NCBI RefSeq assembly: GCF_027943255.1
Contig: NW_026562179.1
Span: forward strand, 2,978,501-3,042,500
Source of the DNA: Anastrepha obliqua
Taxonomy: Eukaryota > Arthropoda > Insecta > Diptera > Tephritidae
Direction: 5' to 3'
Length of the DNA: 64,000 nucleotides
Below are positions 30,471 to 41,188 of the stretch, piece by piece. How positions within the stretch are numbered: the stretch's first letter is position 1; each line of letters opens with the position of its first letter. The notes under the pieces are model-generated. The model saw only the letters and a list, made by a program, of their open reading frames with translations, did not search any database and had not been told where the DNA came from. The translations under genes and the position numbers were made by a program.

Positions 30471-33400
30471 TTAGTTACCTACATTTCTTATTTTATAATG
30501 TCCCCAGGGTAATTTGTAAGTCTTATTTAACTTATCGTTATCATTATTATTCAACTTTTTATTGAAATAAAACTTATCATCATAAGGTGTTAATCCTATT
30601 TTATTTTCTTCTGTAGTATATAGTTTCATATCATATGATCTAATATTATGAACAGTTTCATTTTTATTTTTTAAATTAATTAAACAATTCTTATAATCTT
30701 CAATTGTTAACTTTTTAATATTATTTTTCTTTATTCCTTTACAAACTTTTTTATCACAAACATCGGTCTTAAATGCATACATTTTACTTCTAAGTCCACA
30801 AAATTCTCTAATTGGTATTTCATTATATTCATCTTTAAATTTTCCTGGTACTTTTTTATTAATATTAGATTTTAAATCTTCAATTGGAAAATTATCTATA
30901 TAATCACTGGTATCATAATTATCTAGATCATCTTTCATTTCAGAATAAATATCAAAATCATCATCAATATGTTTACCTTCAAAATAAAGAATAAATGAAT
31001 CAGTATCTGTTCCTAATAATTTCATTCTATTACCATATTTAGTTTTAAGTTGTACATACATTTTAAACATTAATAATTTTGATAAATATAAAATATTTTG
31101 ACCTCCAAAGATAGGTTTATTTAATTTAATATTTGTATTTTTTCCGAACACTACACACATATTATGATCTATTATTTTTCTTGATTGATATGTATTTCTA
31201 CTTATTAGTTTTCTCATAATTTTTTCAGTTTTAACTATTCTAACATTAAATCTATTTCTAACATTTTCCATTTGCTTACCATATACACTATTATTCATAA
31301 GTTTGAAAAAATCTTTTTCAAAATCGTTTTTAGCTTCTTTTCTAAGTGTTCTATTTTTTTCAATATAATTTTTTAACCATGCTTCTTGTCTACATTTAAT
31401 ACCTTTATGAATTTTAGTTAAAATTACACCATTATTCAAATATTCTTTTAATAATCTTATATCAATTATATAATTTTTCTTTGGTAACAACGTACACATT
31501 AATTTTTTAATTTTATCATTTGGTTTACTACCAATCCCTTTATTAATTAAGTCTGTTTGATTTGGTGATAAATCTTCAAATTGTGGAACATAATGATGAG
31601 GTGCTGGAGCATAATCATTATAAAAGTTGTGTAATTCCGGAGGAATACTTATATCAACTTCTAAAGTATATCCAATATCACTATCATCAAAATTATCATT
31701 TAAAATATTATTAACATTACAAAAATATTTAATTTCATCTTCATTTAACCATTCATGATTACCAACACTTAATTTTTGTGACATAGCCCATCCATATAAG
31801 TTATTTGCATCTAAATATAAAATATAACTTGTTAATTTTTTAGAATCGTATATACCTTTAAGAGAAGCTTCCTCTTTACTTAATTTATAAACTTGTTCTA
31901 CAATATCAGCATGTTCCTTTCGGGAACCGTTGACATGGTCAACATGTTCACTCTGTGAACCGTTGACAGAGTCAACGTAATAATAACAATTATTAGCTTT
32001 AGCATAGTTATGTGCAATTTGTGATATTCCACCTCTAGTTCCACTTTCATAAAATTCATACATATCTTGATCTGTTAATAATTCTAATTTTTGTTTGGTT
32101 AATTTTAAAGCAGATGAATTACTTAAATGTGGTGAACTTATATAATGTATAGGATCTAAATTATAATTTTTAAAACATTCTTTTCTAAAATTATCAAATA
32201 CATCACTTAAAAGTATAACATCTAATTTCAAATACCAGTTATGATAGTCTCTAAATGTTTTACAATTAAAATGTTTCCAAAATTTATTTGCAAATTTATA
32301 ATCGTTAATATTAATATTTCCATTTAATGATGAATTAAAATCTTTATAATCTGGAAGTGTTGTTATATTAAATTTCTTCTTATCATCAACAAATTCATAT
32401 GGATATACACCTTTTCTAAGTAAATAACATTTATTTTTAATGATAGATTTTTAAAAATATTATTAAAGTTTTCTAAATGATCAAAATTAATAGGTTTTAT
32501 ATTTTTAGTATTACAAACTGAACAAATACTACAAGCATATATTTTATTCTCAGTATTTTTACTAACTTTATAAGATACATAATTTATATTTCTTATTTTC
32601 TTACATGTTACACAATATATATCATTAACATCTAATAAATTTTTAACAGCTTTATCTAATGAAGTATTTATAAATTCCATTGAATCTATAAATCTTAATT
32701 CTATTTTTTCGGCAACTGTATATAATTCTAAATCTGTTGATTCACATTTACAACAGGTGTCTCTTGTTATGAAATTATACTCATATTTACATTTTTTATT
32801 TTTACATTTTAAATATTTAGTTTCACCTACAATAACTGGTTTTTTAATTAGTTTAAATTTTTCAGTACTTGTTGCTAAAACACTAGTTTCAGTTTCAGGA
32901 TGAAATTCATCTAAATATTTTAGAAATAATTTTGAATCATAACCTTTTAAATTATGAATAATAATTGGTAAAAATTTTGGCATCTTTAACTTTAACAAAT
33001 TCATATGGATATACACCTTTTCTAAGTAAATAACATTTATTTTTTAATGATAGATTTTTAAAAATATTATTAAAGTTTTCTAAATGATCAAAATTAATAG
33101 GTTTTATATTTTTAGTATTACAAACTGAACAAATACTACAAGCATATATTTTATTCTCAGTATTTTTACTAACTTTATAAGATACATAATCTATATTTCT
33201 TATTTTCTTACATGTTACACAATATATATCATTAACATCTAATAAATTTTTAACAGCTTTATCTAATGAAGTATTTATAAATTCCATTGAATCTATAAAT
33301 CTTAATTCTATTTTTTCGGCAACTGTATATAATTCTAAATCTGTTGATTCACATTTACAACAGGTGTCTCTTGTTATGAAATTATACTCATATTTACATT

Positions 33401-35288
33401 TTTTATTTTTACATTTTAAATATTTAGTTTCACCTACAATAACTGGTTTTTTAATTTGTTTAAATTTTTCAGTACTTGTTGCTAAAACACTAGTTTCAGT
33501 TTCAGGATGAAATTCATCTAAATATTTTAGAAATAATTTTGAATCATAACCTTTTAAATTATGAATAATAATTGGTAAAAATTTTGGCATCTTTAACTTT
33601 AGATTACATGTATTACATAAAGCCATTCTATATTTACCAGTTGTATGGTCATGATCCCAACATTTTATAATTTCTTCAGAAAAGGAAATATCACAAATTT
33701 CACAATTGTTAGTATTATCAAACTTTAGTATCGATTCTTTATCCTGAATTATATTATTCAATTTTCTTACTTCATAATAATCTTTAGCATATTTTATTAA
33801 ATTATCTAAGAATGATTTCAATAGCACTTTTCTATTAGAAGTATTCTTTGAAATATATTGTTTGTTATAAGTGTTATAAATACCATAACTATTTGGAATG
33901 TGTTCATGAAGTAATATTGTATTTTTACATTTGTCAGATTTTTTTTTATTAATTTTTTCCAAAGTACATTCAAAATCAGCATATAAAGTATATGGATGAA
34001 ATAGTTCTGCTCCAATAGATTTATATTTTAAAATATTTTCACCCTCTTTAGGTAACTTTATATTTTGTATTATATTATTATCATCTTTTAATAAATAACA
34101 TGTTTTTATATGTTCTTCTAATTCATCAGATTTTTCAAAATGTTTAAAACATTTATTACAAATATGTAGATGTTCATGCTGATGATGAATTTTACCACTT
34201 AAAAATCCAGATAAATTTGTAAGTAGTACAAAGTGAGATTTGTATGTTTCTTCTGTAATATTTTTTTCTATATATATAATATTAACATGTTTTTTTGGCA
34301 AACCATTAACGAAATAACGAAAAGAGTTACTTTTATACATTAATTGAATTTGGTAATATTCATCATCATTTTTTTCTGAATCATAATGATAAAAATTCAT
34401 GGTAATATTAAAATAATCTTCTAATATTTTAACATTTTCTTCATTAATTATAAATGGAAATTCTAAATTTAGATTTTTAAATTTATCATCATTTTCTAAA
34501 TCTTCAAGATATTTTTTATATTTTGTTGGTCTTTCTGGATGAATTTTTAACACATCTTGATAAATAGAATATAAGATACAATATAAAATACATTTATTAT
34601 CAGTATTTTTAATATTAACACAATTTCTATTAGTAAATGGAATATATGATCCAGCAAGAATTTGAGACTTATCTCTACTAATATGTGTTTTTACTATTCT
34701 AACAAAGCTAGCTGTAGATCCTTTTGTACATTTTTCTGAGAATTTATTATTTATTTCCTCTATCATTAAATAAAATTCTTTTGTATAGTTTAATTTATTA
34801 ACATAATGTATTTCTGATCTATACCAATATTCATAACTTTCTTTAATTTTATTAGTTTTTTTATCAATAATCACAATATTTACCGCTGTTGCTAAAGACA
34901 CTTTAAAATTACTATATTTTTTAAAACCTTCGAAAAAATATTTGAAACAATTTCTTTTTATTAATTCTAAATGTCTTTTAATATTAAATTCTTGATTATT
35001 TGTAAACTCTAAATCAGCAACCATATTGTTAAAACATGAACTATTTTTAATTTGTTTTTCTTGAATATCAATAATATCAAAATCATAATCATCAAAATTT
35101 AGAAATATATTTTGAATAACATCATTATTATGCTTTTCTATTAAAACATTTATTATGTTTAATAAACTATTTTTATTTTTATTATACCAATATTTTGGCA
35201 ATTGAAAAATATGTTTATTTGCTCTAATATATTTTTTTAAATTTTTTAAATTTTTAGATTTCAATTCTTTAATATTAAATGGATTCAT
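30471..35288 (-). pseudogene. Maverick protein-primed DNA polymerase B, disrupted by an internal duplication
   Basis: This polymerase replicates the element from a terminal protein primer. From the start at 35288: an N-terminal helical region; a C2HC finger (CNKCFKHFEKSDELEEHIKTC-type); exonuclease I motif YADFECTLEKI; an endonuclease-VII-like zinc site WDHDHTTGKYRMALCNTC; Exo II with IIHNLKGYDSKLFLKY; Exo III YLKLDVILLSDVF at about 32235; Pol A DANNLYGWAMS; Pol B KLMNNSVYGKQ; Pol C LLGTDTDSFILYF. A 606/607-bp tandem duplication (32388-33600) ends the first frame at 32952, and a 1-base difference shifts the second copy. Palindromic modules at 31913-31976 add VDSVNGSQSEH before Pol A. Confidence 0.9.
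32388..33600 (-). repeat. Tandem duplication of about 607 bp inside PolB
   Basis: Units 32388-32993 (606 bp) and 32994-33600 (607 bp) differ by one indel in a T run and a few substitutions. The unit covers Exo II through a cysteine-rich stretch (CKNKKCKYEYNF...CCKCES). It introduces a premature end. Confidence 0.9.
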
Positions 35289-35443
35289 TTTTATTTGGTT
35301 GATATTTTTACTTAATTTTTCCTTATTTATATAGAAAATTTTTTTTTTAAATAAATTAACTTCTCGTCTTTATACAATATAAAATTATAATACTTTAAAG
35401 TGTGATGTAAATACCAATTAATTTTATTAAACTTAATTGGATA

Positions 35444-35826
35444 TTAATTTTTATCATTAATTTTTTCATTATTTTCTTTATTGTTAATAAATTTAATATG
35501 AAATTGAGATTTTAAATGACGTTGTTTATTTGATAAAGTATAATTTACACCACATTCACGCTCTATTTTTTTATTTCTACTTGGTAATGTGTTACGATAT
35601 GCAAATTTTTGATTGTAACATTTTTTACAATACCCCTTATTCAAATTAGAAATATTTGTTTCTTCCAAACATGAAAAACATATTTTTTTACCATCTATAA
35701 TAGATAAACATATTTTTCACCATTTACTATTTTATGATATAATCTTTGTTTTGGTATGTTTCCTTCGGAAACTGTTTCCTGCAGAATCATAATTTCACTC
35801 ATTATTTCCAATTTATTAACAAACAT
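35444..35826 (-). pseudogene. Maverick small zinc-binding protein, one frameshift
   Basis: Start near 35826 (MFVNKLEIMSE...). A palindromic module at 35758-35772 encodes VSEGN. A frame change near 35700 leads into the 35668-35444 stretch. That stretch has paired cysteines CFSCLEE...GYCKKCYNQK, then CGVNYTLSNKQRHLKSQFH, suggesting a zinc ribbon followed by a C2H2-like finger. Function unknown; DNA binding is plausible. It lies between polB and penton on the same strand. Confidence 0.6.
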
Positions 35827-35843
35827 TTTTTTTTAAATTTATA

Positions 35844-36566
35844 TCAATTTACATTTCTAATATTTAATCTTATACTAATTTTTTCTTTTTTAAAATCAAT
35901 TAAATTATTATCCTGATCAACTATATAAATAGTTATATTTCTAATAGTATTTGTATTTACTGGATAGTATATTAAATTTCTAGGTATTTCATTTATTTTT
36001 TCACCAGGTTTATCGTTAATGAAAAATTCATGAATAATAGTTGTTTGTTTATTATTTTCATAACTACCTCCTACAATATTACATTTTATTCTAATAGAAT
36101 TAACATTCATAATATTTACTGGTAAATCAGATGATACTAATGTATTAGGTTGAATAATTTGTTCACTAAATCCTAGTAATGAAGCTATGGAATTTTTTTG
36201 TGTAAAATCAATAATATAATTACTTTTAATTTCAACTTTTAATGTTGTCATATTTGGTTTAATAGTAATACCCTTTATTTTCTCTTTTATAAAATTGTTT
36301 ATATCATTTATTTCATATGAACCAGTTGGGAATGTAATTATTTTGTTAACACTGTTAATTGTATGTAAATTATCTTGTGAATCATTTCCATCGGAAACAT
36401 AATGTAAAATATTATTTTTTAATTTTTCAGATATATTCGGTATAGAATTATAAGTAGAAAAATTAAGCAAACACATTTCAAAATCATGTTTATTATCTAA
36501 AATTATTGGTTCATCAAAATTACATGAAATTATTGAAGTATTTCCATCTAATGATATAGTTGGCAT
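35844..36566 (-). CDS. Maverick minor capsid (penton) protein, 240 aa
   Basis: This is the single-jelly-roll penton protein that fills the capsid vertices. Recognisable Polinton blocks: TFPTGSYEINDINNFIKE, NMTTLKVEIKS, DFTQKNSIASLLGF, RIKCNIVGGSYENN and RNLIYYPVNTNTIRN followed by IYIVDQDNNLIDF. The frame is intact. A degenerate palindromic module at 36384-36398 encodes VSDGNDSQ in an early loop. The stop lies 18 bp from the zinc gene start, and the start lies 3 bp from the protease stop, so the genes form a tight co-directional cluster. Confidence 0.88.
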   Translation of the reverse strand: MPTISLDGNTSIISCNFDEPIILDNKHDFEMCLLNFSTYNSIPNISEKLKNNILHYVSDGNDSQDNLHTINSVNKIITFPTGSYEINDINNFIKEKIKGITIKPNMTTLKVEIKSNYIIDFTQKNSIASLLGFSEQIIQPNTLVSSDLPVNIMNVNSIRIKCNIVGGSYENNKQTTIIHEFFINDKPGEKINEIPRNLIYYPVNTNTIRNITIYIVDQDNNLIDFKKEKISIRLNIRNVN

Positions 36567-36569
36567 TAT

Positions 36570-36905
36570 TTAATTAAGTAAAAATTTTAAACATAGGTGA
36601 CCACAAATTATTTCATTTACAGTATTTTCATTAGTTTTGAAATATTTTTCTATTAATATTGGTAATTTATTTATAGCAAAGGAATCATAGTAAAAAATAT
36701 GATTATTATATTTTTTATATGCTACCCAGTGTGTACCATTACCATCATTATTATCTAAATTTATTATTCCACATTCTATATCTTTTATCTTTTCTGGTAA
36801 TCTATCTTTCATGAATACACCCCTAAAATTTGCTATATTAAATATTCTAATATAGCATATTTTTTTAAATCATAATTACTTAATGGTTTAATTGGAATTA
36901 ATTCA
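36570..36905 (-). pseudogene. Maverick adenain-like cysteine protease, frameshifted
   Basis: This protease matures capsid proteins. The 80-codon open part (36812-36570) holds the catalytic triad in family order: GTHWVAY (His), YYDSF (Asp) and CGHLCLKFL (Cys). The usual N-terminal segment (KPLSNYDLKKYAILEYL) is seen upstream at about 36840-36905 in another frame, ending in a stop. One frameshift near 36835 therefore separates it from the catalytic part. Length is otherwise normal, about 110 aa. It overlaps the end of the PLA2 gene slightly. Confidence 0.82.
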
Positions 36906-37854
36906 AAATCAAATTTTTTTTAAGTAACATACCATTACCAGATTTTTTAAGTAACATACCATTACCAGATTTTATATTTTTTTCTTCTAATGCTTTATTA
37001 TGACGTATTTTTTCTTCTAATAATTTATCGTTAGTTTTTTTATCATTATATGCTCTATATAATGTTGTTCCTGCAGTAACTGCAGCTCCTATTGCTGGAA
37101 TAAGTGGTAATAGTGCTTGTAAAAATCCGCCAATTTTTTCATTATTAAAACTTTGTAACTGAGACATAGATAATTTTAATATAAAAATTTTAAAAGTAGT
37201 TTTATTATTATCTAAATGTTTTTTTATAGAATTAATTTGTTTTCTAGTTAATGGTAAATATGTTTCATTCATTACACTTTCTTTAGTTCTTTGTAATTGA
37301 ATTGGTTCTAATTTTATAGTAATATCTGTTTTATTTTTCATAGCATCATAAACTTGTTTTTGTTGATCTTCATTTAGTGATATTGGATATTTAATATATC
37401 GTCCACATTTTGGAATAAAATTAATTTCATTTTCATTTCTATTATGTTCACTTTGTGAACCGTTAACAGAGTCAACATTTATCAATTCTTCAGTTGATGA
37501 ATTGTGAGTTGTTAAACCCATACCCATTTTTCTTTTAAATTTCATAGCATTAGTAGTTAAATATGCATTTACTTTTTCTGATAAACTAGCATCTTTTGCT
37601 GAAACTCTTGACCATGCTTTATCTTCTAAAATTTTATCAGCTTCATGTCTTTTCTTTATATCATTACTTTTAGAATATGCAATATCGTGTTCTTTAGCTG
37701 CTTCATCTAATTTATTAATTGGATGTATATCTTTTTCAAGTTTTAATTCAAGATTAGTACCAGGTCCTAAATAATTATATCCTGGAGAATGTAATTCAAA
37801 TGGAAGATTATTTATAAGATTATTTATAATACCACTACCATAATATGGTACCAT
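36898..37854 (-). CDS. Maverick PLA2-domain / pX-like capsid-associated protein, 318 aa
   Basis: Residues about 20-60 carry a parvovirus-type phospholipase A2 signature: a YLGPGT calcium loop and the catalytic DEAAKEHDIAY helix. Such domains help particles cross membranes. That role is known from parvoviruses and only inferred here. The middle carries VDSVNGSQSEH from palindromic modules at 37446-37476. A hydrophobic, glycine-rich segment, GGFLQALLPLIPAIGAAVTAG, resembles the membrane-active region of adenovirus-like minor core proteins. The C-terminus repeats SGNGMLLKK twice (a direct DNA repeat at about 36917-36970). The frame is intact. Confidence 0.82.
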   Translation of the reverse strand: MVPYYGSGIINNLINNLPFELHSPGYNYLGPGTNLELKLEKDIHPINKLDEAAKEHDIAYSKSNDIKKRHEADKILEDKAWSRVSAKDASLSEKVNAYLTTNAMKFKRKMGMGLTTHNSSTEELINVDSVNGSQSEHNRNENEINFIPKCGRYIKYPISLNEDQQKQVYDAMKNKTDITIKLEPIQLQRTKESVMNETYLPLTRKQINSIKKHLDNNKTTFKIFILKLSMSQLQSFNNEKIGGFLQALLPLIPAIGAAVTAGTTLYRAYNDKKTNDKLLEEKIRHNKALEEKNIKSGNGMLLKKSGNGMLLKKNLILN

Positions 37855-37983
37855 TTATTATAATAGAAAATGTGATGTATTTATATTTCTTCATATATAT
37901 TTATTATATTTATTATATTTACCAAATTTTTAGAAATTTTCAGTATATACTAAGCGATTTTAGTGGAGAAAATTTAACGAATA

Positions 37984-38064
37984 TGAATGAAGTAAAAGAA
38001 TTATTATATAATATTATGTCATTAATTCAAAAAATGGAAAAAAATTATTATTTAAATGGAAGAT
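37984..38064 (+). CDS. Small Maverick ORF, 27 aa
   Basis: ATG at 37984 (MNEVKELLYNIMSL...) overlaps the next gene's start by 9 bp on the same strand. It is short and amphipathic. It may be a real micro-gene or leader of the capsid operon. Confidence 0.3.
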
Positions 38065-38238
38065 AAAATAAAATGTGATAAAAATAATCAATTATCAAAA
38101 ATAGATTTTATTATTTCAAATGGAATAGATAAAATAATGCAAAATGAATACATTTCAATGGTACTAATTATTATTCTATTAATAATGTTTTTTTATAATT
38201 TGATAAGACAATTAAATACAAGACTACAATTATTTTAA
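38056..38238 (+). CDS. Small Maverick membrane protein, 60 aa
   Basis: It has one predicted transmembrane segment, SMVLIIILLIMFFYNLI, at residues about 34-50, preceded by a charged N-terminus. Family not recognised. Position just upstream of the major capsid gene suggests a virion or assembly role, but that is inference. Confidence 0.5.
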   Translation: MEDKIKCDKNNQLSKIDFIISNGIDKIMQNEYISMVLIIILLIMFFYNLIRQLNTRLQLF

Positions 38239-38302
38239 ACATAGGTTTCGACCTAGTCAAAACATATTAGTAAATTTTTAATAATATTTTTTAGTTAAAT
38301 AA

Positions 38303-39508
38303 ATGAAAGAAGAAAAAGGTATCGAATCTTATGACTTTTATGAACATTTGCCATCTAATTCTACACTATTAAATGAATATGGAAGACCAATAGAAATAAA
38401 TATTAATAAACAAGACATTAAAACGTTACCATCAAAAAGTTTACTTAATATTAGAGGTCAAATTATTGCTAAAGATAAAGATGGTAAAATATTAGATAAA
38501 CTTAATCCTGATAAAATAAATTTTGTGAATAATGGTATAATAAATCTGTTTAGTAAAATTACATATTTTATTAATTCAGTTGAAATTGATAAAATTGAAA
38601 ATCCTGGAATAACAACAACAATTAAAGGCTTAGCATCATTTTCTAATGATTTATCATTAAATAATGCTGGTTGGCAAATTGTAAATAAAGGTAGTGTTTG
38701 TAATAAGAAAGGTTATTTTTCTGTTAGCATTCCATTATGTATATTAATTGGGTTTTTTGATGATTACAAAAATTTCATTTTTAGAATTAATCAAAAATTA
38801 GAATTAATAAGATCAAATGATGATACAAATTGTTTAATTATTGATAGTGGTTTAAGTGATCATACTTTTTCTATTGATATTAATCAAATTATATGGAGAA
38901 TGCCTCATGTTAAATTTTCAGTTGAAGTTGATCATGAAATTAATAAAAAAATTTCAAATAATACAAACTTTCAAATGTATTTTAGAAATTGGAGATATTA
39001 TTGTACTACTGCAATTCCAGCTGTAAAGACTTATACCTGGAATATAACATCATCTAGTGCTAAACCTAGATATTTTCTTATTGCATTTCAAACATTAAGA
39101 AATCAGAATAATTATAAAGACAATAGTAAATTTGACCATTGTAATTTAGAAAATGTTGTAGTTAAATTAAATACAAATAGATATCCAAACTATGATATGC
39201 AACTATCTATTAATCAAAATAAATTTGATACATTATATAATATGTTTCTAGATTTTAAAAATTCATATTATGGTTCTAGTATAAATAATTTACCAATAGT
39301 TAATTATGATACATTTTTAAAAGAATATCCAATAATATGCATTGATACATCTAAACAGAATGAGGTAATTAAAGAGGCTGCTATTGATATTAAAATTGAA
39401 TTTAAATGGACAGAAGATTTTCCATCAAATACAGTCGTTCACTGTTTAATTATTAGTGATGATAGTTATTCATATAATCCACTAACAAATCAAGTGATGC
39501 ATGTTTGA
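38303..39508 (+). CDS. Maverick major capsid protein (double jelly roll), 401 aa
   Basis: This is the hexon-like shell protein. Family landmarks: an N-terminal DFYEHLPSNSTLLNEYG, INSVEIDKIENPG, a domain boundary around SDHTFSIDINQIIWRMPHV, the paired-strand block NFQMYFRNWRYYCTT, YFLIAFQTLRN, PNYDMQLSINQNKFDTLYNMF and the C-terminal ICIDTSKQNEVIKEA. The frame is intact, with no palindromic insertions. It is shorter than the largest Polinton hexons but has both jelly-roll halves. It is followed 110 bp later by the packaging ATPase on the same strand. Confidence 0.88.
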   Translation: MKEEKGIESYDFYEHLPSNSTLLNEYGRPIEININKQDIKTLPSKSLLNIRGQIIAKDKDGKILDKLNPDKINFVNNGIINLFSKITYFINSVEIDKIENPGITTTIKGLASFSNDLSLNNAGWQIVNKGSVCNKKGYFSVSIPLCILIGFFDDYKNFIFRINQKLELIRSNDDTNCLIIDSGLSDHTFSIDINQIIWRMPHVKFSVEVDHEINKKISNNTNFQMYFRNWRYYCTTAIPAVKTYTWNITSSSAKPRYFLIAFQTLRNQNNYKDNSKFDHCNLENVVVKLNTNRYPNYDMQLSINQNKFDTLYNMFLDFKNSYYGSSINNLPIVNYDTFLKEYPIICIDTSKQNEVIKEAAIDIKIEFKWTEDFPSNTVVHCLIISDDSYSYNPLTNQVMHV

Positions 39509-39617
39509 CTTGTTTTTTTTTTTTATTTTTATAAAATTAAAATTAACTAAAAATTAATTGAAATAAATATGTAATTCATTATATTAATAATGAAAAAATG
39601 TATCTAAAATTCTAATT

Positions 39618-40325
39618 ATGGATGGTCTTTTAAAAGTTACTAAATTAGATAATAAAATTAAATTAACTATTCAAAATTTTGATACTCATAAACCAATAAA
39701 AAGATTAAATGAAATATTTCCGAATATTATTAGAGCAATTATTTGTGGACCAAGTAATTGTGGAAAAACAAATGTATTATTAAATATATTATCAAAGATT
39801 TATTATTCTGATATAATAATTTGTTCAAAAACTTGCTATCAAGAAAAATATAAATTTTTGGAAGATATGATAATTCAATTCAATAAATTGTGTGTTAAAA
39901 ATGATTTGGAATCTAAAGATATAAAATGTTTATCAATTCAATCTCTACCAACACCTGAAAATATTAAACCATATTCTGTAATAATATTTGATGATATCTC
40001 TACAGAACAGCAAGATAATATTGCCAATTATTTTGCTTATGGTAGACACAATAACATTTCTTGTTTTTATTTATGTCAAACATATTCAAAAATTCTTAAA
40101 CAATTGATAAGAGATAATGCAAACTATATAATTATATTTAAACAAGACAAGACTAATCTGAAGCATATATTTAATGACCATTGTAATGATATTGATTATG
40201 ATATTTTAAAAAATATGTGTATTCAATGTTGGAAAGAACAGTTTGGATTTTTAGTAATAGATAAAGAACAAGAAACAAATGATGGTAGATACAAAAAAAT
40301 GTTTGAATTTTTCTTTACAATATAA
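39618..40325 (+). CDS. Maverick FtsK/HerA-like DNA-packaging ATPase, 235 aa
   Basis: It pumps DNA into capsids. Walker A is ICGPSNCGKTNVLL near residue 40. Walker B is VIIFDDIS near 120. A conserved ARxxxIS-type block follows as GRHNNISCFYLCQTYSK near 140, as in A32/Polinton ATPases. The C-terminus ends NDGRYKKMFEFFF. The frame is intact. Together with the capsid genes it shows the element once encoded particles. Confidence 0.92.
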   Translation: MDGLLKVTKLDNKIKLTIQNFDTHKPIKRLNEIFPNIIRAIICGPSNCGKTNVLLNILSKIYYSDIIICSKTCYQEKYKFLEDMIIQFNKLCVKNDLESKDIKCLSIQSLPTPENIKPYSVIIFDDISTEQQDNIANYFAYGRHNNISCFYLCQTYSKILKQLIRDNANYIIIFKQDKTNLKHIFNDHCNDIDYDILKNMCIQCWKEQFGFLVIDKEQETNDGRYKKMFEFFFTI

Positions 40326-40367
40326 AAAATGTTTGAATTTTTGTTTGAATAAGATTTTTATTTTTTA

Positions 40368-40940
40368 TTATTTCCATTTATTTTGGAAATCTTTATATTC
40401 TTCATTATTTACATTAAAAACTTTATCTAATATTTTTCTATATTTATATAATCCATCAGTGGTTATATCTAAATTTTGCAATTTTTGGTAATTCAATACC
40501 AAAATGCCTATATAACGTAATTTACAAGCATAGCTTTCACTTATCTTAAATTTTATATATATATCTTTCATAGTTGTATATTTACATTTTACACCAATTT
40601 TTTTATAACCTTTTTCTAATTGCAATTTTCTTGCATATTCTTCTAAAATTAATCCTATTGTAGAATTTATATAAAAAGTATTTTTCTTATTCTGTAATAA
40701 TAATTTATTAATTTCAATTAATTTTGTAATATTATCATTAATACTATCTTTTTGTAAATTTTGTATAAATTCACTATCAATTTTAAAATCTAAACCAACT
40801 GGTATAGACTCGTTTACATATTTTGATTCCAATAATTTTTTTAAATCTATGAAATCAAATTCTCTTTTATCTTTCTTATAATTTTTTTTATCTTTTTTAT
40901 CCATAAACATATCATCCAAAAAAATTTTTATATTTTTCAT
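40368..40940 (-). CDS. Unknown Maverick protein, 190 aa, possible HTH
   Basis: Not recognised. The N-terminus is lysine/aspartate-rich. The C-terminal half has a helix-turn-helix-like stretch, MKDIYIKFKISESYACKLRY, followed by a helical segment ending KVFNVNNEEYKD. It might bind DNA and regulate the element, but this is inference. The frame is intact, convergent with the ATPase, and 249 bp from the right TIR. Confidence 0.5.
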   Translation of the reverse strand: MKNIKIFLDDMFMDKKDKKNYKKDKREFDFIDLKKLLESKYVNESIPVGLDFKIDSEFIQNLQKDSINDNITKLIEINKLLLQNKKNTFYINSTIGLILEEYARKLQLEKGYKKIGVKCKYTTMKDIYIKFKISESYACKLRYIGILVLNYQKLQNLDITTDGLYKYRKILDKVFNVNNEEYKDFQNKWK

Positions 40941-40949
40941 TTTTTATTT

Positions 40950-41188
40950 TTAGGCCAATGCCTTCAAATATAATGAGCTAAAAGAAGCATTTTTTTTTAA
41001 TAAAATAAAATTACTGAAGATTACTAAATCTTCCAAAAACTCACCCCTTTCATCATCGAATCCATCCATACTTTCATCAATATCCATACTTTCTTCTGAA
41101 ACAAATAAATAAATTAATAAAAACTTAAAAAATTGCAAAAAAAAAAAAAAAAACTTACCAGCCATAGTTACAAAATCTTTTTTTTTTT
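40950..41188. other. Low-complexity spacer
   Basis: Poly(A)/poly(T) runs and short GATGGATGG-like repeats precede the right TIR. I see no credible gene. Confidence 0.4.
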
